Below, piece after piece: positions 42,569 through 49,981 of a DNA stretch of 64,000 bases (position 1 is the first letter of the stretch; each line of letters begins with the position of its first letter). The stretch is from Chryseosolibacter sp964438975 (lineage in GTDB: Bacteria; Bacteroidota; Bacteroidia; Cytophagales; Cyclobacteriaceae), in NCBI GenBank assembly GCA_964438975.1, contig CAYTMU010000001.1, positions 62,001 through 126,000 on the forward strand. The letters run 5' to 3'. The position numbers and the translations under genes were made by a program. Below the pieces are notes generated by a model, which ran no database searches, was not told where the DNA came from, and saw only the letters and a program-made list of their open reading frames with translations.

Positions 42569-43696
42569 CTACACCTTAATATAGATTCCCTTCCGATCCA
42601 GAAAGTACCCGACCAGCCAGTTGCATAACATATAGAAGAGCGCGAACAAGAAGGACGCAAAATGCGGGCCTGCAAAGCTTCCGAAGAAGTCGCTATAGAG
42701 CCATTCCTGCAGATTTCCATCGCCAACCGGAATGAGGGTCATCGTCGTCAGAACCACATCCGCAAACAGGTAAATGAAAAGCGGATTGCGACCGAAAACC
42801 ACAAAGAACTTCGTCCAACGCTGGCGATTGGATATATCGATGACATACGCCAGGATCGCGATGAGGAGCAGATCAATTCCAATAGTTAACAACGCAAAGG
42901 AACTCGTCCAGATTTTCTTGTTGATCGGGAAAGCCATGTCCCATGTGAACGCCGCCAGTATCAGTAAAGCCCCTGCGATCATAAGTTTAGCGATCACTTC
43001 GTATGAGCTTCCTTTTCGGCGGATAAAATCACCTGCAAAATAACCGGCGATCACATTCACAATAGATGGAAGGGTACTGAGTATTCCCTCTGGATCAAAG
43101 GCAATACCCTCACCGTGGTAAAGATGCTTCTCACCGAGCAGCACCAGGTCCAGTCGAAGGCCGGCATTGCCCACCAGGCTATAAGGATCAGAGGGGGCAC
43201 CAAAGAAATAGGCTAATATCCAATAGGCGAACAGCGCCAAAATGCCAAACCACAGTGCGAAGTTCCTTGATCCGTAATGGAGAATAATTGCTGCGAAAAA
43301 GTAACACAATGCAATACGTTGCAAAACACCGAGTATCCTCGTTTCAGAAACAGGCCGGAGTTCGAGTCCTCCACCCGCTGCCTCCTGGAAGAACGGGTAC
43401 CAGTACATGAGATACCCCAGCACAAAGATTATGAACGAACGCTTGATAATCTTGCTCCAGAACACCGATGAGGGCTGACTTTGGTATTTGGGCATTACAA
43501 ATGCCATTGCATTGCCGACGGCAAACAAAAACGACGGGAATATCAGATCCGTAGGGGTGAAACCATGCCAATCCGCGTGAAGCAGTGGGGCATATACAAA
43601 GTCCCAGCTGCCCGGACAATTGACAATAATCATGAAACAGATAGTCATGCCCCTGAAGACGTCAAGAGCAAGGTAACGGGTCTGCAATTCAGCCAT
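42569..43696 (-). CDS. HGSNAT-like transmembrane acyltransferase (DUF5009-type)
   Basis: 375 aa, about ten membrane helices. RYLALDVFRGMTICFMIIVN, DLIFPSFLFAVGNAMAFVMP, RILGVLQRIALCYFFAAI and NPLFIYLFADVV match the bacterial relatives of heparan-alpha-glucosaminide N-acetyltransferase. In animals the family moves acetyl groups from cytosolic acetyl-CoA to glucosamine across the membrane. In Bacteroidota the sugar acceptor is unknown; cell-wall or glycan modification is likely. It faces the comB-like gene tail to tail. Confidence 0.85.
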   Translation of the reverse strand: MAELQTRYLALDVFRGMTICFMIIVNCPGSWDFVYAPLLHADWHGFTPTDLIFPSFLFAVGNAMAFVMPKYQSQPSSVFWSKIIKRSFIIFVLGYLMYWYPFFQEAAGGGLELRPVSETRILGVLQRIALCYFFAAIILHYGSRNFALWFGILALFAYWILAYFFGAPSDPYSLVGNAGLRLDLVLLGEKHLYHGEGIAFDPEGILSTLPSIVNVIAGYFAGDFIRRKGSSYEVIAKLMIAGALLILAAFTWDMAFPINKKIWTSSFALLTIGIDLLLIAILAYVIDISNRQRWTKFFVVFGRNPLFIYLFADVVLTTMTLIPVGDGNLQEWLYSDFFGSFAGPHFASFLFALFYMLCNWLVGYFLDRKGIYIKV

Positions 43697-43779
43697 AAGT
43701 GAAGGGTTGCACCTGTTTAGGCAACCTGCGAAAATTAGCGAATCAGGGAGGGAATAGAAATAGTGCGAGGGGCGTTTTA

Positions 43780-43804
43780 ACGCATTTCAGGGGAGTAAAT
43801 GCGT
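43780..43804 (-). terminator. Possible hairpin terminator after the MazG-like gene
   Basis: Stem ACGCATTT/AAATGCGT with a 9-nt loop, 24 bases downstream of the MazG-like stop on the minus strand. The trailing sequence is only TTAAAA, so termination strength is doubtful. Confidence 0.35.
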
Positions 43805-43827
43805 ATCCGTCGCAGAGACGTTCGGTC

Positions 43828-44166
43828 CTATTTCAACTTCGCATTGCTGCGATGCCGGTCGCCATCTCTTGCGGTCTTCTTCTCGAGATTCTTGCGAAAC
43901 GCATCTGTCAGATCGACGCCGGTTTGATTTGCGAGGCAGATCACTACCCACATTACATCAGCCAACTCATCGCCGAGATCGAGGTCCCTGTCGGACTCCT
44001 TAGCAGATTGTTCTCCGTACCTTCTCGCCATAATACGGGCGACCTCCCCTACTTCCTCGGTGAGTATCGCCATGTTCGTCATTTCATCAAAATATCGTAC
44101 TCCGGTCGTTGAGATCCATTGGTCCACCGCCTGTTGAGCTTGCTGGATAGTCATATGCGTTGCCAT
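43828..44166 (-). CDS. MazG-like nucleotide pyrophosphohydrolase
   Basis: 112 aa all-alpha NTP-PPase. The metal-binding EExxE..ExxD pattern is visible as ILTEEVGEVARIMARRYGE and LGDELADVMWVVICLANQ. The enzyme class hydrolyses (d)NTPs to monophosphates and pyrophosphate, often as house-cleaning. I start at ATG 44166; alternative Mets lie at 44181 and 44154. It ends with a Lys/Arg-rich tail. Followed in the same direction after 131 bases by the acyltransferase gene and preceded closely by dtd. Confidence 0.87.
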   Translation of the reverse strand: MATHMTIQQAQQAVDQWISTTGVRYFDEMTNMAILTEEVGEVARIMARRYGEQSAKESDRDLDLGDELADVMWVVICLANQTGVDLTDAFRKNLEKKTARDGDRHRSNAKLK

Positions 44167-44196
44167 TAAGTAGTCATACACCGCCCCACCCTATTG

Positions 44197-44649
44197 TCAA
44201 AGGCGTTGTTTTGTGTCAATTAAGATCGTGACAGGACCGTCGTTCACCAGCGCAACTTTCATGTCGGCACCAAACTCACCCGTTTGAACAGGTTTGCCAA
44301 GTGCGCGCTCCATGGCACCTACAAACGCGTTATAAATCGGAATAGCGAGCTCCGGCTTCGCGGCTTTGATGTATGACGGCCGATTGCCCTTTCTTGTGCT
44401 CGCATGCAGGGTAAACTGACTAACGACGATGATATCACCATTTGTATCGCGAACGCTGATGTTCATAGTTCCGGCAGCGTCGTCAAAAATCCGAAGAGCA
44501 GCGATCTTTGCAGCGAGCCAGTCAATGTCTTCGTTGGTATCCGCATCCTCGATTCCGACCAACACGAGGAGTCCCTTCCCTATTCTCGCCCGGATCTCAT
44601 TTGAAATTCCGACAGAAGCTTCCGCTACGCGCTGGATTACGGCAATCAT
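44197..44649 (-). CDS. dtd: D-aminoacyl-tRNA deacylase
   Basis: 150 aa, full length. It hydrolyses D-aminoacyl-tRNAs (and Gly-tRNA-Ala) for proofreading. N-terminal MIAVIQRVAEASV; active-site VSQFTLHASTRKGNRPSY; cross-subunit NDGPVTILIDTK carrying the Gly-cisPro-type motif. Dimeric cytosolic enzyme. It lies 9 bases downstream of the oxidoreductase gene and is probably part of a five-gene minus-strand unit with the upstream genes. Confidence 0.93.
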   Translation of the reverse strand: MIAVIQRVAEASVGISNEIRARIGKGLLVLVGIEDADTNEDIDWLAAKIAALRIFDDAAGTMNISVRDTNGDIIVVSQFTLHASTRKGNRPSYIKAAKPELAIPIYNAFVGAMERALGKPVQTGEFGADMKVALVNDGPVTILIDTKQRL

Positions 44650-44658
44650 TGCATATTA

Positions 44659-45309
44659 TTATTTTGTTGCTGCGAGATCTTGCATCACATCCGACTCATG
44701 AACAAATACACCGGAGTCATCACCGGCAGCCAGCATTGCGCGAGCTACCGCATGAGCCTCGATCGCCTTATACTTACGTGGTATAAGTGGATTCAAGACC
44801 CGGTACAGTGCTTTAGCCAGATTCTCCCCCGTCCGCTTCTCGTCGCGCGGTCCGAGTAGCAGTGAAGGACGAAAAATATGCACCACGCGAAATCCCAAAG
44901 TGCTGATTGCCTGCTCGACATCACCCTTCACCCGACTATAGAATACTTTTGACTTCGGATCTGCACCGAGGGAGGAAATAAGAAGATAACGTTCAGCACC
45001 TAGGGCAAGCGTTACCCGTGCAAGAGCGAGTGGATACTCGAAATCAACCTCATAGAATTTTTCCTTCGACCCCGCCACAGCCATTGTGGTTCCGAGGCAG
45101 CAAAACACATCCGTGGGTTGCACACCGCCGAGTGCATCATCCGGGTGCTTCAAATTTGCAACAATGCGCTTCTCCAGTCTGGGGTGAGAGAGAGGAAGAT
45201 CTCGTCGCGATAAGGCGATGACTCGCGCGTATCGTTCGTCAGCGAGGATCTGGTCGAGCAATGTACTTCCGACCAATCCGGTGGCTCCGGCGATGACCGC
45301 GATCCTCAT
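44659..45309 (-). CDS. NAD(P)H-binding atypical SDR protein
   Basis: 216 aa. N-terminal dinucleotide-binding MRIAVIAGATGLVGSTLLDQ, then CCLGTTMAVAGSKEKFYEVD, YLLISSLGADPKSKVFYSRV (SDR Tyr/Lys-like region) and VVHIFRPSLLLGPR. It resembles the HTATIP2/HIM1-like NAD(P)-binding family of Bacteroidota. Substrate unknown. ATG 45309 overlaps the stop of the upstream DUF1232 gene (ATGA), so a further upstream Met at 45336 is unnecessary. Confidence 0.82.
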   Translation of the reverse strand: MRIAVIAGATGLVGSTLLDQILADERYARVIALSRRDLPLSHPRLEKRIVANLKHPDDALGGVQPTDVFCCLGTTMAVAGSKEKFYEVDFEYPLALARVTLALGAERYLLISSLGADPKSKVFYSRVKGDVEQAISTLGFRVVHIFRPSLLLGPRDEKRTGENLAKALYRVLNPLIPRKYKAIEAHAVARAMLAAGDDSGVFVHESDVMQDLAATK

Positions 45310-45701
45310 TTTTCGCGAACCCGGTTTCTCTCCCAAAGCAGAAATTTTTCAATTTCATCGCTGACAGTGCCATATACCCACACCAGGATGGCAAAATCGT
45401 CTGTCAATCCCGTTAGGGGCACCAGATCCGGCACGAGATCGAGGGGATTGATGAAATAGATAACCGCGGCGACAATCAGCAAAAGACTCTTCCACGGAAC
45501 CTCGCGGTATTGCCCGGTAGCATACGCTTTGATCAGTCTGCCAAAAACAAAAAACCGGTCGCGTGCCGCTGTGGCACTCAGGCCGGAGAAACTCGTATCC
45601 TTCAGTTTCATAGCCAGTCGCGGAAGGAGGGCCAATAACCGGGATCGCCGCGTGACAGCAGCGGTCGCCTTTCCTAATGCCAGATTGAAAAATCGGTTCA
45701 T
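45306..45701 (-). CDS. YkvA-family (DUF1232) membrane protein
   Basis: 131 aa. The DUF1232 core appears as WKSLLLIVAAVIYFINPLDLVPDLVPLTGLTDD, shown here in part: VIYFINPLDLVPD and LTGLTDDFAILVWVYGT. One or two hydrophobic helices; basic N-terminus. No molecular function is established for the family. Overlaps the next gene by 4 bases. Confidence 0.85.
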   Translation of the reverse strand: MNRFFNLALGKATAAVTRRSRLLALLPRLAMKLKDTSFSGLSATAARDRFFVFGRLIKAYATGQYREVPWKSLLLIVAAVIYFINPLDLVPDLVPLTGLTDDFAILVWVYGTVSDEIEKFLLWERNRVREK

Positions 45702-45733
45702 GATACTGTATAAGCCCTAAACGCAACCCGTAA

Positions 45734-46255
45734 TCAAAAAATTCGGTGAACTTCGCGCTTCAATTCCGTCAGCGCATGTGAAAGTGGATCAATCGGCTTC
45801 GAGAGCGATTTTTCCACAATTTTCTTCGAAAGATCGAGACTTGTGGCCTGTTCCCCCAGTTCGCTTGCCGCCTCGTTGACCGTTACAATCAGGTCCTCCT
45901 TCGCATTCCTGATCAAATCCCATACCTCCTCGCTGATGTAGACCTGCTGCGATGCATTGTGATTGTACTCATTGCGAACTTCAGACAAAAGGATCTGATG
46001 GAAATCCTTCGCAGGGATACTGCCCGTATTAACCCTTATCAGGAGATTCTGGGGCGACATGCGTTCCAGAAATAGAGTCATTCTCTCGTACGCGTGAAGC
46101 CGACTCGGCAGCACTGCCTCAATTGCTTTACCCCTTACGTCTAGCTTTTTCAGGTCGATATCCTTCTGAACAAAAGACCGCACCAGCAAATAGGCCGCAT
46201 AGAGGACAACCGAGGCCGGAATCAATATCTTCCCAAATTCAATAAGAGCATCCAT
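45734..46255 (-). CDS. Conserved Bacteroidota membrane-anchored protein of unknown function
   Basis: 173 aa. One N-terminal membrane helix (ILIPASVVLYAAYLLVRSFV) and a cytosolic alpha-helical domain with LPSRLHAYERMTLFLERMSP and NEYNHNASQQVYISEEVWDL. I recognise it only as a family conserved in Bacteroidota near DUF1232 genes. The regular charged-helix pattern suggests a scaffold role. Divergent from the A-type carrier gene with a 52-base spacer. Confidence 0.65.
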   Translation of the reverse strand: MDALIEFGKILIPASVVLYAAYLLVRSFVQKDIDLKKLDVRGKAIEAVLPSRLHAYERMTLFLERMSPQNLLIRVNTGSIPAKDFHQILLSEVRNEYNHNASQQVYISEEVWDLIRNAKEDLIVTVNEAASELGEQATSLDLSKKIVEKSLSKPIDPLSHALTELKREVHRIF

Positions 46256-46307
46256 AGAATCACGTAAAGTGTTTGAAATTAAATAATTTTACTTCACAAT
46301 TACACAC

Positions 46308-46625
46308 ATGTTTGACAACATTCAACCCGTTATCATTTCCGAACGTGCCTGTAAAGAGATCCACGCCATCATGAAAACCAAGGGTATACCTGAGGATTAC
46401 GGATTGCGTGTCGGCATCAAAGGCGGGGGAGGTTGCGGAGGAATGGCAATGATGATCGGCTTCGACAAAAGGAAAGATACCGATCTGTCCTGGATTGTCG
46501 ACGGTATTACTGTCTATGTCGATAAGAAGCATACAATGTACCTCATGGGAAAGGAGGTCGATTTTGTAGACGATAGCGATGGCAGGGGATTTACATTCAT
46601 CGACCGGAATACGGAAAAGCGATAA
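46308..46625 (+). CDS. A-type (IscA/HesB-like) protein missing the C-terminal Cys pair
   Basis: 105 aa. The HesB/IscA fold is evident from VIISERACKEIHAIMKTKGI, YGLRVGIKGGGGCGGMAMMI and DKKHTMYLMGKEVDFVDD. The first conserved Cys is present (GGCGG). The C-terminal Cys-Gly-Cys of A-type carriers is absent: the end reads DSDGRGFTFIDRNTEKR. Family members deliver Fe-S clusters using all three cysteines, so this one is either a divergent carrier or has another role. No isc/suf genes are adjacent. It ends 6 bases from the convergent folB. Confidence 0.82.
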   Translation: MFDNIQPVIISERACKEIHAIMKTKGIPEDYGLRVGIKGGGGCGGMAMMIGFDKRKDTDLSWIVDGITVYVDKKHTMYLMGKEVDFVDDSDGRGFTFIDRNTEKR

Positions 46626-46631
46626 TGGACA

Positions 46632-46991
46632 TTACCGCTTCTTGCTGATACAAAGCGATGCACTTCTGCACTTCCCTCCAATCGGAGGATTTATCTTGGC
46701 AATCTTTACCTCGACTTGTGAAACTTCAGGCATGTCCCTTAGTACACGTTGGACAATCTTTTCGGCCACCGTCTCAAGTAACTTGGACGGCTTCTCCATT
46801 TCGTCTTTCACATACTCATACAGGACTTCGTAATTCACCGTCCTCTCCAGTTCATCGCAGATCGTATCTTCCTGGATATCGGTATCGATGGAGATATCGA
46901 CCTCAAACCAATTCCCCGATTCGCGTTCATGTGGGTAAACACCATGAAATGCATGGAACTCAAGTCCTTCAAGAGATATCTTGCCGTTCAT
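46632..46991 (-). CDS. folB: Dihydroneopterin aldolase
   Basis: 119 aa. It cleaves dihydroneopterin to 6-hydroxymethyl-dihydropterin in folate synthesis. ISLEGLEFHAFHGVYPHERE carries the conserved Tyr and His region and VNYEVLYEYVKDEM the conserved substrate-binding Glu/Tyr part. KIAKINPPIGGKCRSASLCI supplies the catalytic Lys near the end. Octameric tunnel-fold enzyme. Twelve bases downstream of the DivIVA-like gene. Confidence 0.92.
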   Translation of the reverse strand: MNGKISLEGLEFHAFHGVYPHERESGNWFEVDISIDTDIQEDTICDELERTVNYEVLYEYVKDEMEKPSKLLETVAEKIVQRVLRDMPEVSQVEVKIAKINPPIGGKCRSASLCISKKR

Positions 46992-47003
46992 AAAGCGATC
47001 GCC

Positions 47004-47702
47004 CTAACCAATTTCATCAAAAAATGATTTTTGGGTTTTGCGCGGCAATTCGCCTGATGAATCGTGGTGTTCAACTACTTCGGCTTGGGCAGGACGTTCG
47101 GGTTTCTCATAATCAAGATTGGGAAAGGCAATTTTCTTAGTCTCCCGCCGTACCGTTGCGAGGTGGGTGTCAGGATCAAATTCTTTAGCATTCGCTTTTG
47201 ACCTATCGACTTTTTCAAGGACTTCAGAGGCCATGTGTTTAAGTTCGCTGAGCATATCTTCGCGAGCCGACTCCAGCTTCTTGTAGTGCTCAAGGAGGCC
47301 CTTCACACGCTCTTCCATTTCAGCGACAATCTGCTTGGCCCGTACTTCCGATTCCTCAATCGTGTCTTTTGCTTTTGTCTTGGCTTCGTTGATAAGTTGC
47401 TCCGCTTTGAGTTGGGATTCCCGCAGGTGCAACTCGGCTGCCTTGCGCGCTTGATCGATCACGCTGGCGCCGGTATCTTCCGCAGTTTTGAGGGTTTTGT
47501 AAAGCGAGCTTTCGACTTCCCGGAGTTTCTGGATCTCCCGTTCGGTCGATTCGTATTTGAACTTCAGCTCCTTGTTCTCATCGACTATGCGCTCCCATTC
47601 CTGGGAAAGTGTAAGCAGGAACGCGTTGACTTCCTCGCGTTCGTACCCCCGAAAATTCTTTTCGAACGTCTTCTGCCGTATTTCAAGTGGCGTTATTCTC
47701 AT
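47004..47702 (-). CDS. DivIVA-domain coiled-coil protein
   Basis: 232 aa. N-terminal DivIVA lipid-binding motif MRITPLEIRQKTFEKNFRGY followed by EREEVNAFLLTLSQEWER, then continuous coiled coil (~residues 35-165, rich in E, K and L) and a disordered acidic tail ending KSFFDEIG. In Gram-positives DivIVA marks poles and septa by sensing membrane curvature. In Bacteroidota the domain is known but its job is unclear. The FFDEIG end could be a protein-binding peptide. Located between folB and a WD40 gene. Confidence 0.85.
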   Translation of the reverse strand: MRITPLEIRQKTFEKNFRGYEREEVNAFLLTLSQEWERIVDENKELKFKYESTEREIQKLREVESSLYKTLKTAEDTGASVIDQARKAAELHLRESQLKAEQLINEAKTKAKDTIEESEVRAKQIVAEMEERVKGLLEHYKKLESAREDMLSELKHMASEVLEKVDRSKANAKEFDPDTHLATVRRETKKIAFPNLDYEKPERPAQAEVVEHHDSSGELPRKTQKSFFDEIG

Positions 47703-47712
47703 GATGCAAAGT

Positions 47713-48621
47713 TTAAAAAATCACCTGCCAAACGGAAATTGAGCGATCATCACTGGCGCTGACAAGTTGTTCGTGATATCGTGTCCAGAGTAGTTTGTTG
47801 ACGGAGGTGCCGTGACCAGCATGGCGTGCGCGGTCAATAACCTTCAAGAGTCTTAAGGCATTGGCGTCCCACACCTTGATGGACTTGTCCATGCTACAAG
47901 TTACAAAATGTTTGCCATCCGGACTAAACTCAATATGATTAATTGCATACATGTGCGCCACCACCTCTTCCTGCAACTGGTAGTTCGAAGTCACTCCCCA
48001 GGCCTTTAACCGGGCGTCGCGGGAACCGCTGAGCAACCGCGTTCCATCGGGAGTGTAGCGCAACGTAAAGACAGAATTCCCGTGCGCCGCCCACTCGTGT
48101 TTCAACTGCAGCTTATCGTCGTAGACACGGATCTGAGAATCGCTGAATCCGACCGCTATCTCTGCTCCTGACGCGGCGACAGCGATCGTCCGGGCACTCT
48201 TTTCACTTGCCTTGACCTGATTGACGATTGACAGCGTTTCCAGATCAACAAGCGTGAGAGTTCCATCTCCGCTGCCGATGACCAGCCGGTTCCCCACCGA
48301 CTGAATATCAAAGATTGCCGCAGTGGTAAGCTTTAACGAGGCGAGTTCCTTTTTATTCTTCCAGTCAAGCAGATGTATCCCTTCGTAATTGTGTCCAGCG
48401 ACCAAAACCTCCCGATCCGGGAGATAATGCAGTGAGTACACCGAGTTCGGCAGCTTAGCGATCAATTCACCATCCGGTGAGTGATCCAGATCCCAACGGG
48501 CGATCATGCCATCACCCGCCCCCGAAAAGAAAGAGGAAGGTTTGTCACCGGGATGAAGTGTATACACCGCATCGCGGTGGCCGGTCAGAGAATGCAGTCG
48601 CTTGATTTGAACCTGTGTCAT
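47713..48621 (-). CDS. WD40-repeat protein
   Basis: 302 aa, about six to seven WD40 repeats forming a beta-propeller: LHSLTGHRDAVYTLHPGD, LRYTPDGTRLLSGSRDARLK, IEFSPDGKHFVTCSMDKSIK, NKLLWTRYHEQLVSASDDRS, ending ISVWQVIF. No signal peptide, no enzymatic domain. Probably a cytosolic interaction scaffold. Lies 11 bases upstream of the DivIVA-like gene in the same direction, so the two are likely co-expressed and may interact. Confidence 0.85.
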   Translation of the reverse strand: MTQVQIKRLHSLTGHRDAVYTLHPGDKPSSFFSGAGDGMIARWDLDHSPDGELIAKLPNSVYSLHYLPDREVLVAGHNYEGIHLLDWKNKKELASLKLTTAAIFDIQSVGNRLVIGSGDGTLTLVDLETLSIVNQVKASEKSARTIAVAASGAEIAVGFSDSQIRVYDDKLQLKHEWAAHGNSVFTLRYTPDGTRLLSGSRDARLKAWGVTSNYQLQEEVVAHMYAINHIEFSPDGKHFVTCSMDKSIKVWDANALRLLKVIDRARHAGHGTSVNKLLWTRYHEQLVSASDDRSISVWQVIF

Positions 48622-48748
48622 CGGATGATTGGCCGGAAAGTCCTAACTTTCACAAATTTTATAAATAACAGCAATTTTGATCTTTAGCTCCCCGTTCAGC
48701 ACCAATATTTTGCATCGCACACCAATTTTGACAAAAATCCGGGTCTGA

Positions 48749-49372
48749 ATGCCTCTTGACCACATTCAATCAGCGTCGCCGGATTCGTGTTGGGGTTTGT
48801 GGAAGATCACCGAAGACGAATCGTGGCTGCAGCGGGAAGCCCAATTGAAAGACACTTCGCCCTCCGTCTCGAATGCCCGGAAACGGCTCGAATTCTATGC
48901 CGCAAGGATACTTATCCGGGAGCTTTTGAACGTGTGGAAGCTAACCTTCCTGGGCGTCTCTAAAGACATTCACGGAAAGCCGTTCCTCGCCGGCCTCCCG
49001 ATTCATATGTCGCTGAGTCATTCTTACCCATATGTGGCCGCCATCATCCACCGCGAAAAGAATGTGGGTATTGACCTTGAGCAACCGACTGAAAAGTTGC
49101 TGCGGATTGCTCCCCGGATACTTTCTTATGGCGAGCTCGCCAATGCGGGTAACGATATCATTAAGCATTGTGTTTACTGGTGCGCTAAAGAGACCCTGAT
49201 CAAGATTTACGGAAAGAAGAACCTCTCTTTTTCCAACAACCTGTTGATTTCCCCGTTTGCGATGCAACAAAGCGGCCATATAATCGGCAGGATTGTTGTC
49301 AATGATACCGAAACAGCCATACCTTTAGAGTACCAGGTTTCCGAGAGTTTCGTAATGGTTGTCTCAAGCTGA
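48749..49372 (+). CDS. 4'-phosphopantetheinyl transferase superfamily protein
   Basis: 207 aa. Sfp-like transferases load phosphopantetheine onto carrier proteins. Motifs: PIHMSLSHSYPYVAAIIHRE, VGIDLEQPTEKLLRIAPR (Mg-binding GIDLE) and CVYWCAKETLIKIYGKKNLS (WxxKE). The partner carrier protein is unknown; no NRPS/PKS genes are in the window. Its stop overlaps the start of the redoxin gene by one base. Confidence 0.88.
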   Translation: MPLDHIQSASPDSCWGLWKITEDESWLQREAQLKDTSPSVSNARKRLEFYAARILIRELLNVWKLTFLGVSKDIHGKPFLAGLPIHMSLSHSYPYVAAIIHREKNVGIDLEQPTEKLLRIAPRILSYGELANAGNDIIKHCVYWCAKETLIKIYGKKNLSFSNNLLISPFAMQQSGHIIGRIVVNDTETAIPLEYQVSESFVMVVSS

Positions 49373-49980
49373 TGAAAAAGTATCCCCATATCCTGACGTT
49401 GATCGTATGTATAGCGTCGACGTTCACAGCGACTGCACAAGTCCTCGACGATTTCAGTCTGAAGAACGTATTGAACGGTGAGACAGTATCGCTCACCTCC
49501 TTTCCGTCCTGCCAGGGGATGGTCATCGTGTTCACCAGCAATAACTGCCCATACGACGACTACTATCGTAGTCGTCTCGCCCAACTCGCTCAGACATACC
49601 AGGATAAGGTGCCGGTGCTGCTGGTGAATGCACACACCGAAGCTAATGAAAGCCCCGAGGCCATGGCCGCTAAAGGGAAAGCTTTGAACCTGAACGTGCC
49701 ATATCTTGCAGACAAGAATCAGTCCCTGCTCGCCAAACTAAACGTCAGGAAGAGTCCAGAAGCATTTCTGCTCAAGAACAACAACGGCAAGTTCACGGTG
49801 ATCTATCGCGGGGCGATCGATGACAACCCGCAGGTAGAGAGCGACGTCCGCCATCACTATCTGCAAGACGCCATTGACATCATGTTAAACAATCAGCGCG
49901 TGCAGACGCCTGAGGTCAGGCCTGTGGGGTGTAATGTAAAACGGTCCACAGTCGACAGTCCACGGTCGAGGGTGGAATAG
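49372..49980 (+). CDS. Exported thioredoxin-like (redoxin) protein with repeat-derived tail
   Basis: 202 aa. Signal peptide (~1-23, ending TATAQ). Thioredoxin-like fold with FTSNNCPYDDYYRSRLAQL, a single active-site Cys rather than CxxC, as in AhpC/TSA-like redoxins. LNVRKSPEAFLLKNNNGKFT is the cis-Pro region. The family end RPVGCNVKR is followed by STVDSPRSRVE, translated from the GTCCACA/GTCGACA heptad repeat. The ancestral stop was therefore probably just after NVK. Confidence 0.85.
   Translation: MKKYPHILTLIVCIASTFTATAQVLDDFSLKNVLNGETVSLTSFPSCQGMVIVFTSNNCPYDDYYRSRLAQLAQTYQDKVPVLLVNAHTEANESPEAMAAKGKALNLNVPYLADKNQSLLAKLNVRKSPEAFLLKNNNGKFTVIYRGAIDDNPQVESDVRHHYLQDAIDIMLNNQRVQTPEVRPVGCNVKRSTVDSPRSRVE
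49944..49971. repeat. Heptad repeat GTCCACA-GTCGACA-GTCCACG-GTCGAGG inside a coding tail
   Basis: Four in-phase 7-nt units read through as the last residues of the redoxin gene. Two bases after that gene's stop begins the convergent glycogen synthase stop. Confidence 0.82.
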
Positions 49981-49981
49981 A

